From contig JABMCL010002924.1 in NCBI GenBank assembly GCA_018857735.1, positions 124,001 through 188,000 on the forward strand: a stretch of DNA of 64,000 nucleotides, in the 5' to 3' direction. The position numbers were made by a program, and so were the translations under genes. Below, one piece after another: positions 12,501-24,440 of this stretch. The notes below the pieces were generated by a model. That model worked only from the letters and a program-made list of their open reading frames with translations. It had not been told where the DNA came from and ran no database searches. This DNA is from Alviniconcha marisindica. Taxonomy: Eukaryota > Mollusca > Gastropoda > Provannidae. Position 1 is the first letter of the stretch, and each line of letters begins with the position of its first letter.

Positions 12501-15500
12501 AGGTCACTTAAAGGTCGATGGAAAATTTATCACAGACAAGAAACAAATTGCAAATCTGTTAGCCTCCACCATTTCTCACAACTCCTCATCACAACACTAT
12601 TCAACACAATTTCAAGCCATTAAAAAGCAAAAAGAGGAGAGAAAAAAATGTCAAATTCACCTCAGACAACACAGAAGACTACAATCAACCCTTTTCACTT
12701 TTAGAACTGAAACAGGCACTTCAAAAGTCAAATGACTGGGCTGTTGGACCTGATGACATTCATTATAAACTCCTCACTAACCTTCCAGAGAGTTCGTTAA
12801 CCCTGCTGCTGACTATTTTGAACACCATTTGGGAATCCAGAATTTTTCCGCCCTCTTGGAGAAAAGCCACCATAGTTGCGATACCAAAACCTGGTATGGA
12901 TTCTTCAGATCCTAACAACTGTAGACCTGACGACATTCATTATAAACTCCTCACTAACCTTCCAGAGAGTTTGTTAACCTCGCTGCTGACTATTTTGAAC
13001 TCCATTTGGGAATCCAGAATTTTTCCGCCCTCTTGGAGAAAAGCCACCATAGTTGCGATACCAGAACCTGGTATGGATTCTTCAGATCCTAACAACTATA
13101 GACCCGTCACCTTAACCAGTTGCTTATGCAAAACGATGGAGAAGATGGTAAACAAACGACTGATGTGGGTCTTGGAATCCAAAGGTTTATTAGCCTCGGA
13201 GCAGTGCAGTTTTTGGAAAAAATGTAGCACTGCAGATCAGCTGGTACGATTTGACAGTTTCATTCGTAATGCTTTTGCCAAAAAAGAACACGTTCATGCC
13301 ATTTTCTTTGACCTGGAAAAAGCCTACAACACCATGTGGAAACACGGTATGCTGTCCGATCTTTACGATCTTGATTTTCGAGACCATTTGCCTACCTTTA
13401 TTGAGGGGTTTCTGTCCCATCGGCTGTTTCAGATGAGAGCTGGCTCCACTCTGTCCGATACGTATGAGCAGGAGATGTATGATGTCTCACCTCTTAAACA
13501 AGTATACCAGTCAAAAGAAAAGAAATTTATGATTTTCTCAGACTCGCTTTCTGCTCTGCAAACGCTTAAAAACTTTAAAACTGACCATCCTCTACTAATA
13601 CAAATACAGGAACTTTTACACAAAATTAATGCAAACAAAAAGGAAACTATTTTTAGGTAGGTTCCTGGACATATAGGTATTCGAGGAAACGAGGCAGCTG
13701 ATAGAGCTGCAAAAGAGGCTCTTAACACTGAACCGATGGCTGGTCTCGTACCTTTTTTCAACCTGAAACCATTAACTTCCAAATATGTCTGTGAGGTTTG
13801 CAGAGGGAATGGGATGAAGCTGGTTTGGTATCAAATAAGTTTTATAAAATTTTACCAAGTCTTTCAGGAAAACTTTTCCAAGGAAGGAAAACACTGTTTT
13901 GAACAGATTACATATTGGTCACTCCTATTTGACACATTCATTTATTTTGAGAAAAGAAGAGGCTCCTATTTGTGTAGCTTGTAATACTGTATTTACAATT
14001 AAACATATATTGATTGAATGCGCTGACTTCTTGGAAGTCAGGAAAACATATTTCGAACATATTTCGAATATAAAATTCATTCTTTCAGAATGTGAGTCCT
14101 GAAATCATTTTTGACTTCTTGTGTGAGATTGGTGTGTTTTATAAAATATGAAGGGTGTTACAGTAGTGGCTGTGTCAAGTATTTTTAAAGAACTGTTCAA
14201 ATTTTTTACGTAGAACGTTTTACACTTCCCTTTATAAATGTATTTTACAAAATATGAAGCATGTTAAGGTAATGTTTGTGTGAAATATTTTTAAAGAGTT
14301 GTACAAAACCTTTACATAGAACGTTTTAGAATTTCCTTTATAAATAATCAGGAAATAAACCTAAATTTGTTGTTAGCCCTGATATAACCCTTTGTGGTTG
14401 ACTGGGCTCAAAGCACTAACTAACTAAACTCTTTGTTACTGGTTAAGTGGAATCACTCTGTCCGTCTATCCATGTGTGAGCAAGTGCTCTTTGTACAATT
14501 TTACAATAATCCCGCCCCGGTTATCAGATCCATGCAATTTCATTACTGTACTGTTAGTAACCCGGGAACCGGAGCAGACGACGCTTTTGTTTTGAAGCGC
14601 TGCGTGTAGCGTAACGCCACATGGCCTTCACACAGCCGACCGGCGATAGCCGCTGGTGTGCGCCAGTTTCAAATCTGTTTTCTCCCTTAATATTTTGACC
14701 GCTTGTTTGTATACCTACTCTTTGTTCACCTAGTCCTTTTTATGCACTAAGCCATGTGTAATATAATTTGGCATCTTAGAATGTTTATTTAGATCTTATT
14801 TAAACGCAGGATCAAGCTTAATCAGTAGCCGATGCCTCTCTAGGTCTATTCTTTTTATAGCCATCATCTGCATGGCGCGTTCTCTGTTTAGTACTAGTGA
14901 ATAGTAGTGAATCGTTGTTTTGACTCAATTAAAGTAATTCTGTGTCGATCAATGCTTTGTCGTATAGTATTTTGCTTAGATGACTTCATGTTTAGTGTTT
15001 ATTTTGGGTTGAAATTAACTTATTAAGTATTGTGTACTGTAGAAGCTAAGTTGTATTCATAGACTACTTGGTATCACTATCAGCGCTGTTGCAACTAAGA
15101 TAACGCGCCCCAGGCGAAAGTTCTCACCGATTGTTTTAGTACTAGTCTTTGAGTGTGTCTTGCTTTTCACACAGAGCGTTGTATTGTAATTGTTATGTAC
15201 CATTTTAACCGTGGGAGCATGCACTTTATTCTGATGTAAGTTTTATTGACAGTTATATTTTGTACATTGTGTTAGTTGTGATTTAGTGGTACGAATCTGC
15301 TTATAGACAGGTGCAAACCATGCTTCCCACTCTTGTTGTAAATAAAATAAGTAATGTGTGTACATTTTGTTCATACTGTTTAAAAGGTTGTAACTGTAGC
15401 TTTTATTTGATGTATTTCATGATTTAATTAGTTTAGTTATTGTTGAGGAAACTGTATTTGTGCGGGCCAAGGAAACACAATTGTCAGCCATTTTGTGGTC

Positions 15501-18500
15501 CAGAGGGCCGATTTTATTGTAGTGATAGCGTGTGTTCCTTGCGGCCCGCGCCGTTCTCTTATCTATGCGTGCGCGTGAGGATTTTGTGTGTGCTGAAAAT
15601 TGTCTGCTGCTGAGCAAATAAAGCCTGATTGCTGCCGTCCGCCTGCTGTGGTCTCCATTTCGACAGACTCCGCTGCCTGTGTCCTGTCCTTCTACCACTC
15701 CACACCATTACACATGTGTCTGGGCTTTGTCTGGCATTCTAAACCACTACCTTTTGTAAACAAACTCCATGTGGTATATCACCATGAGCCAGAGTGTCAA
15801 GCAAATAAAATAGGTTGCTATCTTTTACATTTTGTGGTCAAGGTAACAATAAGGGATACAGTGAAAAATATAAATTCTTTTTTTGTTTTGTTTTCTGAAC
15901 TATGTGGCTGTTTCTTCTGTATATTCTGAACTAACGATTCTTTTACAAGCAACCTTAGTTTGATAGTAGATCATCAATAGTACAGTGAAAATTGTGGATA
16001 GCTATGTTTAAGGCTAAGGTCACAGTGAATGTTCAAACTTTCTGGTAATATTTAACTGGATGATGTCTTCTAAATCCCGGAAGGGAGGCTGGTGATGTGT
16101 GATGTCTCACCCCTGGTGGAATCTAAGGGCCATCATTTCATTCTGCTTAGTCCTCTTGCTTTTTCTGTCTTGTAATTTTTCAGCTGATGGATCCTCTGTA
16201 CTTTTTTCCAGAAAATTCTCCAACATTTTTCAGTAAAAGATAAGCTTTTTGTATGGCTGTTGTTGAGCACCTAGGAGATGATAGTTGGTAGGTGGTATGT
16301 GCAGCTTGCTGCCATATGGCACTGGTATTTGCCATTTGTATTTATATAATGTTTTTAAATTTTTGTTTTGTTTCTGTCCATTCCTTTTTTATACTTTAAT
16401 CTTGTATGAATAATTTAGACAGAATGGTCAATGATACCAGAATGTCCTAGCCTTGTATACCTTTTTTAACAAGGGCAACAATGAAGGGACTAACTCTTTG
16501 GAAATTGTGTTTGATGTTTGTGTATGCATATTTTGTTTTATGTTTGTGTAGAGATTGATTTTATGGAAGGAAGGAAGGAACTTGGTTTGTGTGTGCGAGT
16601 GTGCATGTGCGTGCGTGCACGTGTGTGTGTGTGTGGGTGCCTAGTGAGGGTTATGATTTTTGGATTTGACTGTCATTATGATTTTTGGATTTGACTGTTA
16701 AAGAGAAAGGGTTTACATTATATATGTGAAAATTGTTTTTAAATATGCAGTTGCTTCTGAAGTGACCTCTGAACCACAGATGCTTTTGTAACCAAACATG
16801 GTACGGTGATGCATCATCATTAGCTGGAATGTCATATGGAAAGGTTGGGTTGCTATCTTCAAGGTCAAAGGCACAATGAGGGCTCACTTAATCAAAACGT
16901 GACATTTTCTGTTAGCATTGTATCTTCTACTAGTGTACTACTCCTTTTTGGGGGGTGGGAGGGAACCAAACTTAATTTGATGGTACATCGTCATAAGTTG
17001 GAGTCATTAGATTGCTGTGTATATGGACAAGGTCACATCTGTTGTTGCTCGCTTTTATATAGCACTTTTCTCCACCCTCGAGCAGACTCACTGTGCTCGC
17101 ATGTGATTCTACATGAGTGAATAGCTTTTTATAGCGCGTTTTTGAATATCCACCGAAGTGGTGTACTAACATGGCTGGCAGCACTGTAAGTACATTTAAT
17201 TAGTCTTCAGTGTTCATGCAAAAAGGTGGCCACAATCAGGTTATATCTTCTACTAGTGTACTACTCCTTTCGTAACCAAACTTAGTTTGATAGCACATCA
17301 TCATACATTGGAGTGTCTTGTAAAAAGATTAGATTGCTGTCTTCAGTGTCAAGATCATAGCACAATTAAATTAAACATTTCGGTTAGTCCTCAGTCATCA
17401 TAGATAAAGTGGCCATAATCAGGGTGCTCAAAAACGCTCATTGAATATACTGCCGCTTTGAGAGGTCTGATGCTAAAATACAAACAAAACCCAATTGTAC
17501 TCTGCATTTGTAAAATCCCACTGGTATTGTCGGGTCGCTGACTAGTTCTCTCTGGCTTGCATGGTGCTTCTGAGGGACATGCCCTTGCTGGTACAGCCCC
17601 TTAAGTCATCACTGACCCTACTTAAGGGTGCTGGGAAGGAGGAAGTGCTTGAAGATTGATCATTGCCAGTTAGACAAACATTGGAACTGCAAAGGCAAAG
17701 TTTGGGAAACTTCTGATAAGCTTGCACTTGCAGGCTTTTCCAGACACATAGATACAATCTTCAACTGAACTGAACGCAGCAGATAGATGAATTTCTGTTA
17801 TTTTCTGTCTGTTTTATTATGATTAGTTACAATAATCATTATAAATCATAATTATCATTTTGTCTAAGTTCTGATTGATATTACTGTTTGAGTGTTTGTA
17901 ATTCATATCAAGGATAGGTTGTGTGACAGGTATTAGTGCCTAAACCTTGATCCTTGTGTGGTCAGGTTCACTTAGTCTGTCTTACAGTGGTTGCATGTGT
18001 ACACTTGGTTTGTATTTACCTTTTGTGTTGTATTACAGGCGCTGACAGAACGGTCACCATGTGCAGGCTACAGAAAGGCACAAGAAAGACATAGTACTTG
18101 TGGCATAGAAAACATTCAGTCAGATGACTGTGATACAGATGGGCTACAGCAGATTTCTCACTGCTCATCTCTGCTTGAACCAAGTGAGGGAGGAAGCAAG
18201 CACTTTGCAGATAGACTGACTTTGCTCCAGTCTGGTTATGCAAGGTCAGCACAAAAAAAGTTGAGTCAGAGGTCACTTCAGGTGACTCAAAGGTCTAGTT
18301 CAGGGATGGTGCATGAGAAGCAGCTGTGCGGAGGTGTTTACAGCAGTCCCATGCCCATTGGCAAGGTCAGGACATCAGCAAGAGAGGTAAAATGGCTCTT
18401 TTTAAAAACCTTTTCTTCAGTCTCATTGCCCTGATATGCAATTGGTGTGTGTTTGTGTATGCATATTTTGTTTTATGTTTGTGTAGAGATTGATTTTATG

Positions 18501-18518
18501 GAATGAAGGAAGGACTTG

Positions 18519-18566
<48 letters not shown>

Positions 18567-21500
18567 TCCTGCATGCATGTGCGAGTCTGTGTGCGTGTGT
18601 GTGTGCATTCATGTTGTATGCATTGAATTTTGACAATAAGTATTTGTAAAGAACATGGAAGTGCTTGGTGCCTGTGTGGGTTAGGCGCTCTAAGTATTCA
18701 TTATTATTATTATTATTGAGTTTTTGCTTGGAAAGTGCAATTATGTAATGATCAGTGGAAGGTCAGCCAGCTGTTCACTTGCTCATGTTGCAAATCTTAT
18801 CATTTTAGTATTCTTGGATGCTGTTACTGTAATTGATAACAGTTGCTATGAGCTTGGCCAAATTTTAGTGTAAAAAAATCCCCAAACTAAAAATTGAAAT
18901 AGAACAGATCTAGGGAAATGTATTCACCTATACGACGAAACACAAGGAACAATCAAACACAAGCACTTTTGACAGAAAGTCTCCATCATGTGTAAGAAGA
19001 GAGATAATAATAAAAGAAGAAGGAAGCAAAGAAGAAGTCAGACAAGGAGTTGATGTAAAAAAAAAAATGTTAAGAATTTAAACTTTTTTATATTTATTTT
19101 TTACATCAACTCCTTGTCTATCTTCTTCTTTGCTTCCTTCTTTTATTGTTATCTATCTATCTTTTTATACCTGACAAAGACTTTTTGTCAAAGGCACTTG
19201 TGTTTGATTGTTCTTTGTGTTTCGTTGTATAGGTGAGTACATTTCCCTAGATATGTTCTATGTTGTCAACCTCACCAGCAGTCGTTCACTCATTCCTAAA
19301 AATTGAAATTTCATCAAGTCCTTATGCAGTCAAGTTCCAGTCTTGTATGATTGTCAAATATATGAATAGGATCATGAGCACAATTGTAGTTTAGCTTCCA
19401 CACTTATTGACTTATACAGTATAAATCTGTGAGTATGCAAGGCATCTATGTTAGGCCACTTGGCTTGCTGGCTGGATGTGGCAAAAAAATTAGTGTTAAG
19501 ATTTTTTATAAATATATATATTTCTTTAGTGTAACTATTGTAATTAATAAATAGCAAGTTTACTGAGCTCAGTCGTCAATCATCCCTATAGAAAAAGAAA
19601 GGTTTTACAGGAATACTTCTGCCAGTGCAAGCTTATAATAGTTATATCCAGACTTCAGCTTATATCCAGTGAGCAAATGGCAGAGGAGACTAGAGGGCAA
19701 AGCTGGACAGAAGATCAAAAAAACTTTATGTCAAATATTGGTAGACCCCCTGATGAAAGATCAGCTCTCTTTTTTCTAAAACCTTTCCTGATATTTGTTG
19801 TTGATGTTTGAGGCATCAGTGGACTAAAGTGGCCTCAGTCTGTCAAATGAGCCTTTCTGCTGCCCAAAGGTTCAGTGCCATGTGGTGTGGAGTGTATTAA
19901 CATTGGCATGCTGTGTGTTCAGCTTTCAGGTAGAGGTGATGACAGCAAACAGGTTGACATTTGCCCTGCCAACAAGACTGGGGGATCAAACAACTCTCAG
20001 CCACAGCATACTGCAGCCATTACAGATCCACCTTTGCATCTAGACCTGGCTTTATCGCCCAGGTACATGTTCTCCATGACTTGCATGCACAATCTGTTCT
20101 GCTTTCTGCAGAATAAAAAACAAAAATGAAAAAAAATTAGCGTTGGTTTTAGATTGAAATATAGAAAGAAAAAAACACAAGCAAATTACTGATTATTGAG
20201 GCGTTGTTAGGTTTTGAAGACCTTAAAACAGAGTGGGATAAAGAGAAGAAAAGCCTGATGCCTTTTTGGGGTACATCAGGCCCTCCTGGAGCCAAATTAG
20301 ATTTTTAGTTCCCCAAACCCACATGTTTATCCTGGTGAAGACCATTATTTTGTTTGTTGCTTATGTTTTGCTAGGAGTAATCAGTCACCACTGGCACATA
20401 ATGGTGAGAATATATTTTACCCAACGAAAATACTGCATTGATTTTTTTCTTGTTTTTAATTTATTCAGCCCTGTGCTTGTGGATTCTATGGGCACCTTGG
20501 AAATATACAGGTGCCAAATCTCATAACTTGCAAGAAACTGGTTTGCCACTCCAAGAGTATGCATGTTTATGAGTAAAGGGATGCTGCTCCATCAGCATTT
20601 CTTATTGGGCAGTTCAGGTGGGGTTGTTAACTCCCTTGACTTTTGCCTGGCATCGCTTAAGTCCCTTGGCTGCTTTTACTTCCGGTGGGTACTTTCTTCA
20701 CAGTGGAAGGCGATGACAGTGAATTTGCCAATTTTACATTGCCATCTTTAAAGGCATTATTGGAGGCCCGTAGTCAGAATGTGTCTGGCAACAAGCAATA
20801 ACTTGTTGCTCATGCTATAGTATGCCCCAAAATGCATTTTTTGTTCCACGAACTTATGATCTTCTGGTCAGCCAAAAAATGATGCAGACGCTTTTTTTCC
20901 ACCATCCATCCCCTTTTCCCTGCAACAGTGTTGGCATTTGTACTGCTTTGCAATTTTAATTTCAGCTTCCATTGTTATACACAGCGTGAAGCAACACCTC
21001 AGAAAGCGACCTCTCATGACTTCTTGTGCAAAAGATTACAGAGGGCATTCACTCATGCAAACCAGCTTCACTGAACTGCCCAATAGCATGACCTGTGTGA
21101 AGATGGCTCCAAAAATTGGCCTTTTTTGTTGTTGTCAGTATGAGTGAGTGAAGGCATTTGATGGCAAAGCAAATCTGTTTTTGGTTTGAAGGAGAGGGAT
21201 TTTGATCCAGATCATTTCAAGGATTTTGGACAGAAATTAAAGGTTAAAAATGGGGTGGTAGTTTTTCAAAAGATTTTTGTCAAGTGATGGCTACTTCAAC
21301 AGAGGTTTGACGATGGCAGTCTTCAGATAACATGGTACAATACCAGTGGTAAGAGATGTGTTGATGATGGTCAGCAAGATGATGTCAGGAGTTTCATAAA
21401 TAAGCATGATGGGAATGGGACCAAGTTCACAAGACTTGGTGGGTGCACTGTTGATTATGAAGATAAATTCATTGGTGACAGGCTCAAAAGTTAGCAAGGG

Positions 21501-23821
21501 ATTTCCAGTGAAAGAGGTATCAGGGCAGGTAGCTGGGTTTGGAGGAGGAAAATTGTTTCTGATGGTGCAGATTTTCTTTGTGAAGTAATCATGGGAGGTC
21601 ATCAGAGTTTCACATTGAAAGAAGAGGTAAAGAAATGTTTTTGCCGAGAATGGTGTTGGAAGTTCTGAAAGAGCTGTTTACAGGTTGTGCTGGACTGAAT
21701 TTTGGCAGAGTAGTAGGCTTGTTTGGCTTTATCTGCAAGGTTTGTTACTTTCTGTTTAATGGAGTCATAGATTTGTTTGTGGAAGGTGAGCTTAGATTCG
21801 AGCCATCGTCTCTCCACCTGCCGATGCTGTCGTTTCAGCTCACAGAACTGCTCCACAATGATGCTGATCCAGGGCGTTGGCTTCCTTGTATGGACTGTGT
21901 GATGGCAGAGAGGGGCGTGCTTGTCAAGGACAGAACAGAGACAATTATTATAGTCACTGGTAGAACTGGTTTGTGAGACAGTGTGAGAGAGATCTTGTTT
22001 AAAGGCGCCGGTGTCAATCTTTTTGAGGCACCGGTACAAGAAAGTTTCAGGAAAAATCTCAGGAGAATGGGTCATTAGCACAAAAATGACAAGACAGAAA
22101 GAAGAATATAACTAGGTAGGCAAACAAAAGATGAGATAGGAAAGGGAAAACTGACAGCCGTGATATTCCAAACATGAGAGAGACATCGGCTATCCCCAGT
22201 CACCCTTTTGGAGTTGATGCATGTCTCAGTGATGCATGCCAATGCCTGAATTTGCTAGCAATAAGTAGCACAATCTGACTTGTGAAGAATATGTTTTTGT
22301 TTAGTCATGTTTGGTGGTATGTGTTGAACTTCAGAGCTAGGCTGAACCTGCGTGAGAAGCATGCCAAGCATCTGTCTGACCTACGAGTGTACTACGAGGC
22401 TGAGATCCAAGATCTGCGCCACAAGCTTGCTTCTTTGTCAGAGGGGCTAGTTTTGTCTTCATCATCAACAGCAACAGACAGACAAACAGCCAGAGAACGC
22501 ATCCTACAGGAGGAGAACCAGTCATTACGACGACAGATCAGAGACCTGCAGGACTCCTTGGATGATGCCCACATGTGAGTGTCATGAAATACAAAGTGCA
22601 AGGCTCCTGTTTCACTGTCACACAAATCAACAATATACTGCAAACAGTAAAATGATTAAAAACACAAAGGTGCATGCAACTGGTTTCTGGTTTTTCTCTT
22701 TTGAGGTCAGGCATAGGCATTTTTATTTTGCGAAAATGAAGTAAGTGCATACACGTGCATATCTCTATCAGTCTGCCTTCCGTAAGCTTTATTTTGTTTA
22801 TTTATTTTTTAATCTGTTGGCTTTGTCTTCTCTTTAGTTTTGTATTTTTGTATTTAGGTCTGGAGAAAAAAAGAGCACTTTGTGCTGACACTGTTTTTAA
22901 ATCAACTTAAGTGTAATTATTATTACTGATGGACTGTGATTTGGACACATCTAGGCCTGTTGCACCTCAAAATTGACAGAAGGAGATCTTTAGCTCAGAT
23001 TTGAAACTTGACAGGGCTTGAGCAAACCTCTCCAGGACATATGTCTGACAGACTTTTTTATTTTCTCTGCTGTCCCTGGAATTGAGCTGAACCTGGCCCT
23101 CCTCCAGCAAAACACCCTGACTCTGGAAATGCTTGATTGGGAATACAGTACATAGCTTTGGACTCAGTTGTGTCCACAAACGGATAAGCAGAGGATATTG
23201 CAAGGGATTGCAGATGTGGCATACACATCCAACACTCCAATGGAAGGCATGTAACCCCATGTCTGCCCCATAGAAAGCCTTCCACCAGCTGCTAGGCTGA
23301 ATAGATTGCTCTGTTGAAAGCAGTGAACATCCTTGCCGCCCAGAAGAAGCATATGGTCTGTGGCATGTGGTCTTCTTATCAGATTGCAAGTTAGTGCCGG
23401 AAAACCTGTCAATAGCAAAAGACAAGACTAGCAGAGAAACAACTCTCTCCAACCTCTCCCAGAAGTGCACAGTATCACTCCATTGTACTCCATCCCACTG
23501 AGATTCAAGGAAATGAAGAGGCTGACGAACTGTCTATAGCAGGAAGCTAGTTGACACAGTTTTAGCATTTCATTTTCTGAGATGAAAAGCCTCATAAACA
23601 GCCTGTATGCCAGTCAGTTAGGATGGTTATATCAGGGCAGTATAAACAGCCAGACATGGAAACAACAACAGAACAAAACCAAAGAGGATATGTACCTCAG
23701 CAACCTGGAGAGATAATAATAAAGAGGATTTCTAGAGCTCCCATCTACTGCACAAGGTGGGAGCACAGGGCACTTTACAGTAACACTAACAACACACACA
23801 TACAAGCATGCACGCAAGCAT

Positions 23822-23872
<51 letters not shown>

Positions 23873-24357
23873 CACACACTCTGACAGTCTGTCATCTTCA
23901 GACTAAGAACTGGCCTATATGTTCTCACTTGCATTGCCTGAAGATCTCTGACACTAGCAATTGTCCATGTGCAATGAGCACAGGATCCCAAACACAGTAC
24001 AAAACTACCCTACCCTTGCTCCAGAAAGGATACTCTTTCAGCTGTCTGGGGCTGGCTTGAAGGAAGAGCTATGTCCAAATCAGCCTGCATCAACCCCCCT
24101 ACACATATATATATTAATCAAATAAGTGCACATCAGAAAGATGCTTTCAACTACATTCTCTGGCAGATGCCTTCCTTGACTTAAACATAATAATAATGGA
24201 AATTTGTAAAGTGCCTACCCCACCACTTAAAGTGTTAAACAAACATTATGAATACAACACATAATGTGCATTGAGATGGAGAATGTTATCCACAATGTAA
24301 CAAAAGCTGACACAATGTACACATCAACAAAGGTTCAAGCATAACTATGTGCAAGAT

Positions 24358-24440
<83 letters not shown>

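Larger units (their letters stand above)
10080..14429 (+). mobile_element. Full-length, decayed I-superfamily-like LINE with 13-bp target-site duplication
   Basis: The element is bounded by tctttgttactgg at 10067-10079 and again at 14430-14442. Inside, in order, are a 5' UTR of about 575 bp, a gag-like ORF1 with three zinc knuckles, an apurinic-type endonuclease, an RT, an RNase H remnant and a C-terminal Cys/His motif, then the 3' UTR with the terminal taataaccctttgtggttgactgg-like motif and an (actaact) tail. ORF1 knuckles plus RNase H point to the I/Nimb-Jockey group; the clade is inferred. Stops, frameshifts, an internal duplication and a deletion of the RT catalytic part make it non-autonomous. 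Its 5' UTR is nearly the same as the copy at 42017. Confidence 0.9.

Noticed and set aside
22967..23470. 167-codon antisense open frame
   Set aside because: The + strand of the same stretch reads a broken LINE RNase H domain with the GNEEAD motif; the antisense frame is a shadow.
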